A stretch of DNA of 59,825 nucleotides from JBBIJH01 sp037446075 (GTDB lineage Bacteria; Bacteroidota; Ignavibacteria; UBA10030; JAHEZR01), in assembly GCA_037446075.1 (NCBI GenBank), contig JBBIJH010000001.1, positions 1-59,825 of the forward strand, in the 5' to 3' direction. The notes beneath the pieces are model-generated. The model saw nothing but the letters and a program-made list of their open reading frames with translations, was not told the origin of the DNA and ran no database searches. Position 1 is the stretch's first letter. Every line of letters begins with the position of its first letter. The position numbers and the translations under genes were made by a program. This document shows, piece after piece, positions 16,564-25,516 of the stretch.

Positions 16564-19500
16564 ATGCCCATTGTTGAAAAAGGACTTCCGTTAGCGGTTC
16601 TCCTGCTTGCCACCGCCTTAGCAGTTTCTTCCCTCTCATTCTCCGATGGCCCCGTCACCGGCCGGCAGCGACAAATAAGCCAGGCAACAACGCCTGGGCC
16701 TCAGTATCTCCCGGGAGAAGTCATCATCAAATGGAAATCCTCCGCCGGGGTACAACTTTCAAAGATAACTGCTGGAGCCTTAACGACCGGCATTACACCG
16801 GTGGACAAAGTTCTCCAGAGGTACAAGGGTGAGGGGCTTAGCCCCATCTTTCCTCATCACCGAAAGCCCCAGAATCCCAAGGCGATTGACCTTACTTGCT
16901 TTTACTCATTTCGGTATGGAGATGGAACTGATCCCACGAAAGTTGCCCGGGCCTTGCAATCTGCGGGAGCAGTCGAATATGCCGAACCGCGCTACCTTCG
17001 ACGTGTTTTCCATATTCCTAACGATCCCGACTTCGGACGTCAATGGTACCTCCGGAAAATCCAGGCCGACAGAGCGTGGGATGTGACGAGAGGAGACTCA
17101 ACCATCATTATTGGTATTGTAGATACGGGCGTTGATTGGCAACATCCAGACCTGGCAGCAAACATCTGGCGCAACAATAAAGAAATCCCCAACAATGGCG
17201 TGGACGATGATGGCAACGGCTATATTGATGACATCCGAGGTTGGGACTTTGGCGGCCAGAGTGGTACACCGGATAATAATCCCGATGAAGATCGTTCCGA
17301 TCACGGGACGATCCTTGCAGGACTGGCTTCGGCTGTCACCGATAACTCTGTCGGCATTGCGGGTATCGGGTACAGGTGTAAGATCATGGCAGTGAAAACC
17401 TCGCGTGATGATCGGCGCGACGACGGCGGCAGTCCTTTTATTGTCTACGGCTATGAAGGCATGGTCTATGCAGTAGACAATGGTGCGTCGATCATCAATG
17501 CAAGCTGGGGAAGCTTCGGGTATTCTCAGTTTGAACAGGAGATGATCAATTACGTTACAGGGAAGGGGGCGCTTGTCGTAACTGCGGCTGGGAATGGTGG
17601 AACTTCCGAACCTATCTACCCCGCTGGCTACCAGCACGCACTTGCTGTAGCGGCGACCGACTCCCTTGATCGTCGCTCGGTATGGGGGCTATTTGAATCT
17701 TCAAACTATGGTGTTCACGTTGGCGTGTCCGCACCGGGAACTGCCATCTACGGTACTTGGCGGCCTCAATCCTATATTACCTTGAGCGGGACTTCCATGT
17801 CCACGCCGATCGTCAGTGGGACGGCGGCTCTTGTGAAAACAGTCCACCAAAGCTGGACTCCGGACCAGATCGCTCAGCAGCTCCGAGTCACAGCAGATCC
17901 AATCGACAATCTCAACGACCCGTCTGTTGCTCAGTTGCTTGGCTATGGGCGGGTAAACGTGTTCCGGGCCGTGAGCGATAGCTCCTTGCCGGGACTGCGG
18001 ATGGTTTCATTTACTTTATTCGATTCGATCGGGGGAAATAACGATCGCTCCATTGACGGGGGTGAAGAAATTCGGCTTGTGGGAGAGTTCAGGAATTTTC
18101 TCCGTCCAACCACAAACGCGACGGCTCGGCTTGTTTCCTCTGACCCATTCATCACCATCACGAATGCGAACATTACAGTGGGTGCTCTTGGAACCCTTCA
18201 GACCGTGACGAATTCTTCCACCCCCTTCATTTTCCAAGTTTCTCCCTCTGCTCCTGAAAACCATAAGGCCACTCTTTTCGTGAATTTCTCGGACGGTGCT
18301 TACCGAGACTTCACAGGTTTTCAACTCACTCTCAATGCCACGTATAAGGACCACAACGTCAACAACATCACGATGACGGTGACGAGCAAGGGGACTTTTG
18401 CGTTCAACGATTTTCCAGACAACCGGCAAGGTTCCGGGTTTGTCTTTCATCCATCTGGGGGCGAGAACTTACTCTTCGAGGGCGCTTTCATGGCAGCGAC
18501 GGACGCGAGTCACGTCGTAGATGCGGCCCGGAACGAAACTGAATTTCAAAGTAACGACTTTGCCTCTGAAAAACGGTTTGGCTTCTCACCATCACCCACC
18601 TTCTCAAACCAGGAGGGACTGAGCATCTTCACAGACGCCAACGGAACAACGAATCAAGTGGGTTTGCGAATTCGTTTAAACACGTTTGCATTCAGGGATG
18701 CGCCAAACAATGATTTCATTCTTTTGATGTACACGGTTATAAATAGAAGATCCACCCCGATCTCGAATCTTCGTGTCGGGCTTTTCTTCGATTGGGACGT
18801 CCCAGAAAGCACTCCATACGAGAATATCGTCAGCTACGACGAGACCAGGCAGCTGGGATACGTTTATGATGCGGCCATTGGTGGGTCACAGGCGTTTGTG
18901 GGGACGGCGGTTCTGACTCCGGGAACTCCTCTGTTCCGCGCTATTAATAACGACCATCAGGCACCGGGGAATCCTTGGGGACTTTACGATGGGTATACGA
19001 AACAAGAGAAGTGGGAATCGCTGAGCACCGGAACTTCGCGGAATAGGGATGGCCCCGGAGATGTATCGTTCGTGATCGGGACGGGGCCCTTTTCGATCGC
19101 GGGCAACGACAGCGTCGTTGTCGGTTTTGCTGTAGTTGCCGGAAGAGATTTGCAAGGCTTACAAAGGAATGTTGAACTCGCCCAAGCAAAGTTCCAGAAC
19201 ATTCCGAAAGTTACGCCAGAAACCATAGTTTCCTCCTTCACCGCTGAAGCCAAAAGACAGACTGTACTTCTGAGGTGGCAAACCCGCCAAGAGATAAATT
19301 TGGATCGGTTTGAAGTAGAACGCCGCTCCATCGAACAGAACGGCTTTCAAACAATTTCTGCAGTTAAATCAGCTAATACGACGGGGATCCCCGGGTCATA
19401 CTCGTATTCGCACGAGGACACTTTGGCAAAGAGCGGCACCTACGTGTATCGCTTGCGGCTGGTCGATTTGAACGGCTCCTCAAGATTCTCCGAAGAAATC

Positions 19501-19788
19501 ACGACATTCTTTAGATTCATGCCAGCGGATTTCGTCTTGTACCAGAATTATCCAAACCCGTTTAACCCGGGTACCACGGTTCGATACGATTTACCGGTCG
19601 ATGGCTATGTTGTGTTGGCGATTTATAATGTTCTGGGCCAAAAGGTTGCACAACTCGTTAACGGTTTCCAACCTAGCGGCCGGTATGAGGTATTTATCAA
19701 AGGTTCAGATCTGCCGAGTGGAGCCTATTTTTACCGGTTACAGGCAGGCCCCTATGTTCAGGTGAAAACTATGACGATACTACGATGA
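16564..19788 (+). CDS. Secreted S8 subtilisin-like protease with T9SS sorting domain
   Basis: A 1074-residue exported serine protease. Order: signal peptide (1-25), a fervidolysin-like propeptide (about 45-150, with PGEVIIKWK), and the subtilase catalytic domain with D187 (IVDTGVD), H247 (DHGT) and S411 (SGTSMS). The DDDGNGYIDD loop looks like a calcium site. Then follow beta-rich domains, a fibronectin-like segment (ANTTGIPGSYSY), and a T9SS type-A C-terminal domain from about residue 990 (YQNYPNPFNPG...LPSGAYFYRL...MTILR). It should cross the outer membrane by T9SS and be surface-attached or released. No T9SS machinery gene is in this window. AGGAAA lies before the ATG. Confidence 0.93.
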   Translation: MPIVEKGLPLAVLLLATALAVSSLSFSDGPVTGRQRQISQATTPGPQYLPGEVIIKWKSSAGVQLSKITAGALTTGITPVDKVLQRYKGEGLSPIFPHHRKPQNPKAIDLTCFYSFRYGDGTDPTKVARALQSAGAVEYAEPRYLRRVFHIPNDPDFGRQWYLRKIQADRAWDVTRGDSTIIIGIVDTGVDWQHPDLAANIWRNNKEIPNNGVDDDGNGYIDDIRGWDFGGQSGTPDNNPDEDRSDHGTILAGLASAVTDNSVGIAGIGYRCKIMAVKTSRDDRRDDGGSPFIVYGYEGMVYAVDNGASIINASWGSFGYSQFEQEMINYVTGKGALVVTAAGNGGTSEPIYPAGYQHALAVAATDSLDRRSVWGLFESSNYGVHVGVSAPGTAIYGTWRPQSYITLSGTSMSTPIVSGTAALVKTVHQSWTPDQIAQQLRVTADPIDNLNDPSVAQLLGYGRVNVFRAVSDSSLPGLRMVSFTLFDSIGGNNDRSIDGGEEIRLVGEFRNFLRPTTNATARLVSSDPFITITNANITVGALGTLQTVTNSSTPFIFQVSPSAPENHKATLFVNFSDGAYRDFTGFQLTLNATYKDHNVNNITMTVTSKGTFAFNDFPDNRQGSGFVFHPSGGENLLFEGAFMAATDASHVVDAARNETEFQSNDFASEKRFGFSPSPTFSNQEGLSIFTDANGTTNQVGLRIRLNTFAFRDAPNNDFILLMYTVINRRSTPISNLRVGLFFDWDVPESTPYENIVSYDETRQLGYVYDAAIGGSQAFVGTAVLTPGTPLFRAINNDHQAPGNPWGLYDGYTKQEKWESLSTGTSRNRDGPGDVSFVIGTGPFSIAGNDSVVVGFAVVAGRDLQGLQRNVELAQAKFQNIPKVTPETIVSSFTAEAKRQTVLLRWQTRQEINLDRFEVERRSIEQNGFQTISAVKSANTTGIPGSYSYSHEDTLAKSGTYVYRLRLVDLNGSSRFSEEITTFFRFMPADFVLYQNYPNPFNPGTTVRYDLPVDGYVVLAIYNVLGQKVAQLVNGFQPSGRYEVFIKGSDLPSGAYFYRLQAGPYVQVKTMTILR

Positions 19789-19975
19789 GGGGGTTCAGTG
19801 TCGTCCCTCTTGACACAACTGCTAGGCCATCGTCGGGTAGTCCACCGCATTCTTTACTCGAGCGTCAGAATTAGACTCACCTCTTCTTTCAACAGCTCAG
19901 GGAAAGCAATCAGGTAGAGCCTTGGCAGGGGCCTAATCGGCCATGAACAAACAGCCTTTCGAAAGGGGAATCATC

Positions 19976-20479
19976 ATGAGGTCCCATTTAATATTTGCAG
20001 TGGCGCTACCTCTCTGCTTCTCCCTTCTTGGATGCCCAGCTGGGGTTTCAACAGCGGAGGAGCCCATAAACTCAGGAGCTGGATCTGCGCTGTCAGCATC
20101 GCGCGGGGTAAAATCAGGTCGATACCAGACCGCATTCAGCAATTGTAATTCTGATAGAGCTGAGATCACTTGGGATGCCTACCAGCAGACGCAGAATGAG
20201 TGGGCCGCGCAAATGTACGCATGGTACGTAAAGTGCGAGAACGGCCTCCCCCGACCAATGATTGTTCAGGATTACAACGTTCGATGGTTCAGATATGGAT
20301 ATGTCACCAATTACCAATGGCAGGAAGTTTACGCCTGGAATGGGTATTGGTACAATGAGACAGAGGACCATCTTCAGCAGTACATCGAGGTTTATATTGT
20401 AATCGAAGCACTCCACGAAGCAGAAGTGGTTAGCTCCTGGCAGTCGCCGGTCTGCCTCATTGGATATCCGATCCCCTAA
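19976..20479 (+). CDS. Small hypothetical lipoprotein
   Basis: A 167-residue protein of unknown family. I choose ATG 19976 because AAGGGG stands 10-15 bases upstream and the protein then opens with a proper lipoprotein signal (MRSHLIFAVALPL, lipobox SLLGC); the longer frame from 19943 adds eleven residues ahead of it. The mature part is rich in tryptophan and tyrosine (YAWYVKCENG, WFRYGYVTNYQWQ). The lipobox suggests membrane anchoring in the periplasm or outer membrane. It lies between two T9SS-exported proteins. No function is assigned. Confidence 0.7.
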   Translation: MRSHLIFAVALPLCFSLLGCPAGVSTAEEPINSGAGSALSASRGVKSGRYQTAFSNCNSDRAEITWDAYQQTQNEWAAQMYAWYVKCENGLPRPMIVQDYNVRWFRYGYVTNYQWQEVYAWNGYWYNETEDHLQQYIEVYIVIEALHEAEVVSSWQSPVCLIGYPIP

Positions 20480-20602
20480 AGACAGCGCAGTGGTGAAGTC
20501 TTGCCCCACGTCCAGAGCGTGGACCTGTACTAGGTTGAGACAACTACATTCAGTACAACAAAAATTGGTAATCCTTAGATAGTATCTAATGAGGTAGAGG
20601 GA

Positions 20603-21985
20603 ATGAGGCCATCTCGATTGCTGCTTGCTGCGACGCTAGTGATTCTACTGCACGGATTAGGAGTCTTTGCTCAGCAGTCCTCACCCGTCATCCTTCTTGG
20701 CCATCTCGACAACAAGCACGGACAAAGCACCGGGTCACCTCCGTTTGCCTACTCGAGCTGCTGGGGATACACAGACAGCCGTGGTAGGGAGTACGCTCTG
20801 CTCGGTGTCTACGAAGGTATGTCGATCATCGACATTACGACTCCAACGAATCCAAGAGAGGTAGCCTTCATCCCGGGATTGAACTCTATCTACCGGGAAA
20901 TGAAAACATTTTCCCACTACGCCTATGTTGTCTCGGATCGCGCCGGTGCGGGCCTTCAGATTGTGGATCTGTCTTTTCTTCCCGACTCAGCGCACCTGGT
21001 GAAAACTTGGACCTATCCCGGTTTTGATCGTGCTCACACGATTTCTCAAGCCGGACCGTATCTCTATCTGAACGGCGGGAACGCAACCTCGGTCGGGGGA
21101 ATCGCGATCGTTTCACTCGCTGATCCAGTAAATCCAGTAAAGGTCGGAGAATGGGTAGAACACTACGTTCACGACTGCTATGTGCGAAATGACACAATCT
21201 TTGCAGCTGGTATTCGGGGAGAAGGGGTCAGCATCATCGATGCACGGAACAAGACAACTCCGCAACGGATTGCACAGATTACATATCCGAATGCCGGTAC
21301 GCATAATGTGTGGACTACAGAAAATGGGATGTACGCTCTCACAACCGATGAGGTTGGTGCAACCGCGAAAAATCTCAAGATCTGGGACATTCGTAACCTG
21401 GCAAGCACCACACTGGTTGCCGAATTCACGGCGGATCCAAATGCCATCATCCACAATGTTTATGTCCGCGGCAACTTTGCTCACATTGCATACTACACTG
21501 CTGGCTATGTCGTGGTCGATATCTCGAATCCCGCGCGTCCCATGCCTGCAGGATCCTACGATACGTATTCCGGTCCCGACGGCACGTTTGCGGGTGCGTG
21601 GAATGTGTATCCTTACTTTCCATCAGGCAGAATCATCCTTTCTGATATTCAAACCGGGCTGTACGTCTTTTCTTTCAGTGGTTCGGTGACATCGGTTCCT
21701 GACGCCAAGGCGACGATACCGGGCTCTTTCCATCTCCAGCAGAATTTCCCTAATCCATTCAATCCAACGACAACAATTACCTATAGCCTCCCAGAGCAGA
21801 CTCATGTTACCCTAAAGATCTATACTCTCCTCGGGCAAGAGATAACAACACTGGTCGATGAGATTCAGGATGCTGGAGCGAAATCCGTGAGATTCAAGGC
21901 AGAAAGTTTGCCCAGTGGCGTGTATTTGTACCGGATTCAGGCAGGGCCTTACTCTGCGACCAAAAAGACAATCTTGTTAAAGTAA
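20603..21985 (+). CDS. Choice-of-anchor B (LVIVD-repeat) protein with T9SS sorting domain
   Basis: A 460-residue exported protein with a signal peptide ending LGVFAQ. The body matches the choice-of-anchor B family: YSSCWGYTD near the start, then LVIVD-type blades (YEGMSIIDI, GAGLQIVDL, GGIAIVSL, GEGVSIIDA, AGYVVVDI), which predict a beta-propeller. From about residue 378 there is a T9SS type-A domain (QNFPNPFNPT, then LPSGVYLYRI, and KKTILLK at the end). Family members are extracellular, of unknown function, with anchor type varying by lineage. A GGTAGAGGG sequence precedes the ATG at 20603. The next gene starts 15 bases after its stop. Confidence 0.9.
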   Translation: MRPSRLLLAATLVILLHGLGVFAQQSSPVILLGHLDNKHGQSTGSPPFAYSSCWGYTDSRGREYALLGVYEGMSIIDITTPTNPREVAFIPGLNSIYREMKTFSHYAYVVSDRAGAGLQIVDLSFLPDSAHLVKTWTYPGFDRAHTISQAGPYLYLNGGNATSVGGIAIVSLADPVNPVKVGEWVEHYVHDCYVRNDTIFAAGIRGEGVSIIDARNKTTPQRIAQITYPNAGTHNVWTTENGMYALTTDEVGATAKNLKIWDIRNLASTTLVAEFTADPNAIIHNVYVRGNFAHIAYYTAGYVVVDISNPARPMPAGSYDTYSGPDGTFAGAWNVYPYFPSGRIILSDIQTGLYVFSFSGSVTSVPDAKATIPGSFHLQQNFPNPFNPTTTITYSLPEQTHVTLKIYTLLGQEITTLVDEIQDAGAKSVRFKAESLPSGVYLYRIQAGPYSATKKTILLK

Positions 21986-22000
21986 AGGAAAGTACGAATC

Positions 22001-23569
22001 TTGTGGACGCGGCGGTGCCTCACGACGTTTGCGATCCTTTACCTTTGGCAAGGCTTCGGGTTTAGCCAAGATTTTGTAGAGGCAAGAAACGGGATGCTGT
22101 ACCTGAACGGTATCCCGTTTTCGTTTGTCGGTGCGAATGCCTATTACCTCCAACAACTTGCCGCAAGGGGAAACTATGCGCAGGTTCAAGAAATCTTCCT
22201 GACGGCAAAAGCCAACGGGCTGCGCTGTCTTCGCACCTGGGGGTTCTACGACTCTCCTGATTCCCTCAAACCTGAGGTAATTCAGTATAGACCGGGCCAG
22301 TTCAATGAGAGTGGCGTTCGCGGACTTGACTATGTTCTACACCAGGCGGCTCAGTTCGGAATCAAACTCGTCATCCCGCTTGTGAACAACTGGGAAGACT
22401 TTGGAGGGATGAATCAATACGTACGCTGGTATGCGGAATCGAGCAGAAGGAAGCTTGCAGCGTCCGCACCCCCCGTTCAGTTGCCGGACGCTGAGCAGAA
22501 CACTGCCCGTATCGAAGGACCAACGGGACGATTCTACCATATCCACGTTGCCGCGGGCTTCATTCACGACGACTTCTATCGCATCGACGGCATCAAGCAA
22601 TGGTACAAAGCGTACGTTTCCATGCTTCTTACTCGAGTGAACACCTTCAACGGTCGGCGATATGCCGATGACCCGACAATCCTTGCATGGGAATTGGCAA
22701 ACGAGCCGCGGTCATCCGATCAGACGGGAGAGATTGTTCGTGCTTGGATCTCTGAGATTGGCGACTTCGTGAAATCCATTGATCGAAATCATCTCTTGGC
22801 GACTGGGGAGGAAGGGTTCGATGTGTCTCGAACCGCTTTGCGCTTGAGCACCGACTATAGCAATCAGGCCTGGCTGTTCGATGGCACCGCGGGTGTATCG
22901 TTCACAAACAACCTCCGGATTCCGAGCATCGACCTCGCGAGCATTCACCTTTATTCAGAGGGATGGAAGCTTAGCGCAACCGATGGGGCCCATTGGATCC
23001 TGGATCACGCCGAGGCATCGAGGAACTTTGGCAAGCCTCTCATCCTTGGGGAGTTCGGGGCCATTGGCAGCAAGCACCTGGTATATGAAGGATGGCTGAA
23101 CGCACTCTTCAATTCCCAGTCGTCTGGTGGGCTCGTGTGGCAAATCGTCTTCAGTGACTGGCAGAAATCTGATCGATACGGCTTCACCTGCTCTCGTGAA
23201 CCTGCCGTATGCGATCTACTCGGCTCCTATGCTTCTCAATTCTCTATGCGAGATGAAGGTGGTCAGACAGTGCCAGCGGTCTTTTCCCTCAAACAAAATT
23301 TTCCTAATCCCTTCAATGACGTGACGGTGATTCGGTACGATTTGCAGTCGCCTGGCCATGTGCGACTCGAAGTCTTCAACACAGCAGGAGAGCTTGTAAC
23401 GATTCTCTTCGATGGCCTGGAGTCCCCGGGGAGCTACGCGAAGGTTTTTGAAGCCGCAGAATTTCCGAGCGGCAAAACTTCCCTGGGGGCTTACGCAACA
23501 GGAGTGTACTTTTATAGGTTGAGAGCTGGAGGATTTGCTGAGACGAAGAAGATGCTGTTATTGAAGTGA
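22001..23569 (+). CDS. Secreted GH5 endo-beta-mannanase-like glycosidase with T9SS domain
   Basis: A 522-residue glycoside hydrolase of family 5, closest in look to plant-type mannanases (GH5_7). It should cut beta-1,4-mannan. The acid/base E235 (WELANEPR) and nucleophile E351 (LGEFGAIG) are both present, and the N-terminus of the barrel reads LNGIPFSFVGANAYYL and LRTWGFYDS. The start is TTG at 22001; it gives a signal peptide ending GFGFSQ and has AAAGGAAAG upstream. A T9SS domain begins at about residue 430 (KQNFPNPFND). It is the third T9SS cargo in a row and is close enough to the anchor-B gene to share a transcript. Confidence 0.88.
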   Translation: MWTRRCLTTFAILYLWQGFGFSQDFVEARNGMLYLNGIPFSFVGANAYYLQQLAARGNYAQVQEIFLTAKANGLRCLRTWGFYDSPDSLKPEVIQYRPGQFNESGVRGLDYVLHQAAQFGIKLVIPLVNNWEDFGGMNQYVRWYAESSRRKLAASAPPVQLPDAEQNTARIEGPTGRFYHIHVAAGFIHDDFYRIDGIKQWYKAYVSMLLTRVNTFNGRRYADDPTILAWELANEPRSSDQTGEIVRAWISEIGDFVKSIDRNHLLATGEEGFDVSRTALRLSTDYSNQAWLFDGTAGVSFTNNLRIPSIDLASIHLYSEGWKLSATDGAHWILDHAEASRNFGKPLILGEFGAIGSKHLVYEGWLNALFNSQSSGGLVWQIVFSDWQKSDRYGFTCSREPAVCDLLGSYASQFSMRDEGGQTVPAVFSLKQNFPNPFNDVTVIRYDLQSPGHVRLEVFNTAGELVTILFDGLESPGSYAKVFEAAEFPSGKTSLGAYATGVYFYRLRAGGFAETKKMLLLK

Positions 23570-23629
23570 TCCGTCGCCATCCAGAAGCCGCAGCAAAGAA
23601 GAAACGCTTTGATGTGATGAAGGCTCTGC

Positions 23630-24541
23630 TTACGGGCTGCTGCGCACGACTTTCACGTGGCCGAAGCCCGATTCGACTTTGATATTCATTCGAGAGGCGG
23701 CCGAAGAGTAGTTATCGCTGATGTAAAGTCCTTGCTTTCGCTGCATATCTCTCGAGACATCAATCTTCGAGACCCAACTTTCCTCATGCTGGATCCGCAC
23801 GCCCACATCTCGTGGAATACGAAGGGTCACTGCGCCAAGGCCAACTTCGACTTTGACGTCCATATTTTCTTTCATGCTTCCGCCAAAGTCGAGCGTGTAG
23901 CTTCCCACTCCTCCGCTGAAGTCGAGACGCCGGATATTTGCATAGCCAAGTCCCTCCCCTACAAACTTGCTCACACCCGTCTCAATCTTCATGTAATCGA
24001 GAGTTGTTTTGTTAGGTTCTCCAAAACGCAGCCGAACCGAACTCGCGCCTGTGGACATCTTGAAATCCTTGACCATCAGGCCGCTGCAATCGAAATCACC
24101 AGCACCGAGTCCCAGTTCCACGTTGAACGAAATCGGAATCGCATCCGTAAACCGTATGTACCATTTCCCAGACTCCAAGTCCTCGAGATCCTCGAGATTG
24201 AAATCCTCGTCTTTCAAGTCATCCGACTGCGATTTTTCATACTTGGTCAGTTCCAGGTTCAAATCTCCGACACCTCTCTCAACGCGGTAGCTCACTTTCC
24301 CCCTTCCCTTTTCGCGGTCTGTTTCCTTGATGCTGACGGTGCAGATTTTCCTTGGATCCCCCTTGGAGACATAGACTTTCCCGAGGGCAGACTCAAGGTT
24401 TACCCTCAATTCCTTTTCACTGGAGCGGAGGATTTCACGGTAGCCTGAGGAGAGGGATAGAAGCAGTGATGTCCCGAGAGAGGTCAAGAAAAGAAGAAGG
24501 AGAACAGCAAGAAGGCTGAATTTTATCAACCGATCGGTCAC
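23630..24541 (-). CDS. Toastrack/DUF4097-type membrane-anchored protein
   Basis: A 303-residue protein with one N-terminal membrane helix or uncleaved signal (about residues 7-32). The rest is repeating beta-strand sequence of the toastrack kind: LELGLGAGDFD, STGASSVRLRFGEPN, YANIRRLDFSGGVGSYTLDFGGS and VKVEVGLGAVTLRIP. This matches the N-terminal toast_rack and adhesin-like domains found in LiaF and DUF4097 proteins. It lies 80 bases downstream of the ECF sigma gene in the same direction. Toastrack proteins often act in envelope-stress sensing, so a regulatory link is plausible but only inferred. No zinc-finger anti-sigma domain is seen. Confidence 0.75.
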   Translation of the reverse strand: MTDRLIKFSLLAVLLLLFLTSLGTSLLLSLSSGYREILRSSEKELRVNLESALGKVYVSKGDPRKICTVSIKETDREKGRGKVSYRVERGVGDLNLELTKYEKSQSDDLKDEDFNLEDLEDLESGKWYIRFTDAIPISFNVELGLGAGDFDCSGLMVKDFKMSTGASSVRLRFGEPNKTTLDYMKIETGVSKFVGEGLGYANIRRLDFSGGVGSYTLDFGGSMKENMDVKVEVGLGAVTLRIPRDVGVRIQHEESWVSKIDVSRDMQRKQGLYISDNYSSAASRMNIKVESGFGHVKVVRSSP

Positions 24542-24621
24542 CGCGAAGCTCCGACGATTAGCGTGATGTTCTGTGCTGCCAATCCTGTATACGAGAAGGC
24601 TGGAGGAATGGTTACAGGAGG

Positions 24622-25278
24622 CTAAACCTGCTGAATTTTGTCGCGCAAGTACTTATTGAGCAATTCCCGTGCTCGGAAAATGTGGGCTTTCACCGTTCCC
24701 AGCGGGAGATGGAGGATGCGGGCGATCTCCTGGTAATCGCGCTCTTCCTTATGACGGAGGATAATCACGCGACGGTATTTTTCCGGGAGTGCATTGATAG
24801 CATCGTCAATCAGCCTTGCGCGCTGTTTCTCGATAATCGGACGATCCGGCTGATAGGTGGTATCGGGCACCTCGTAAGTGTACTGGTCATCCTCCGTATC
24901 AAACTGTTTGTCGAGGGAGAAGGACTGGAGCTTTTTCCTTCGAATGTGATCGATGCAGTTGTTCGTTGCGATCTTATAGAGCCACGTGGAAAAAGCGAAT
25001 TCATGGTTAAAGCTTTTGAGGGATGCAAATGCCTTAATGAACGCCTCCTGTGTAAGATCCTCAACTTCCGATTTGTCTCTCACCATGCGGTAAATAAGCA
25101 TGGAAATGGGGTCATGGTACTTCCTCAGGAGTTTCTCGTAGGCCGCTTGGCTTCCCCCCAATGCTTCCTGAATCGTCTCATAGTCCTCAAGACGTGAATC
25201 CGACAAAGCAGTCGAAAGTTTCTTCGGCTGGCTGCGTTTAAGGGGACGGCGCCTTGCGTTGGCGGTTTTCTTTGACAT
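24622..25278 (-). CDS. ECF-type RNA polymerase sigma factor
   Basis: A 218-residue sigma-70-family factor of the ECF group. Region 2 is at about 48-115 (DEVEDLTQEAF-type core as SEVEDLTQEAFIKAF, then FSTWLYKIATNNCIDHIRRKK). Region 4 is at about 160-215 (LPEKYRRVIILRHKEERDYQEIA...GTVKAHIFRARE). A basic tail of about 30 residues precedes region 2. Region 1.1, 1.2 and 3 are absent. The ATG is at 25276-25278 on the reverse strand. Its promoter candidate has an inverted repeat in the spacer. The following gene is the toastrack protein. Likely an envelope or stress regulator; the target genes are unknown. Confidence 0.92.
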   Translation of the reverse strand: MSKKTANARRRPLKRSQPKKLSTALSDSRLEDYETIQEALGGSQAAYEKLLRKYHDPISMLIYRMVRDKSEVEDLTQEAFIKAFASLKSFNHEFAFSTWLYKIATNNCIDHIRRKKLQSFSLDKQFDTEDDQYTYEVPDTTYQPDRPIIEKQRARLIDDAINALPEKYRRVIILRHKEERDYQEIARILHLPLGTVKAHIFRARELLNKYLRDKIQQV

Positions 25279-25308
25279 GAGCTCGCTTTGAAGCTGACTC
25301 CGCCATCG

Positions 25309-25337
25309 AAATTACTCCAAAATGGAGTGATAATCAA
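25309..25337 (-). promoter_or_regulatory. Sigma-70-like promoter candidate of the ECF sigma gene with a palindrome in the spacer
   Basis: Reverse strand TTGATT (25337-25332) and TAATTT (25314-25309) are 17 bases apart. The inverted repeat ACTCCA-aaa-TGGAGT (25314-25328) lies almost wholly in the spacer, a usual place for a repressor operator. Predicted leader is about 24 bases. Confidence 0.45.
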
Positions 25338-25516
25338 GCCGCCGGCTGGACGCGAAATGCGTGTATCTTCTTTGTCTAGTTTGCAAATGTAGGCAAAAAT
25401 TCTTTAATTGCTGACGCTGAATCGTCCGAAGCTTCTTTATCCTCTCTGCTACCTTGTGATGCACTGATGGATCTGTGCAAGAACTGCTTGCAGTACTCAA
25501 GGAATCATTGTCTCGT

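Noticed and set aside
23570..23629. Terminator between the convergent GH5 and toastrack genes
   Set aside because: No stem with a T-run could be found in these 60 bases.
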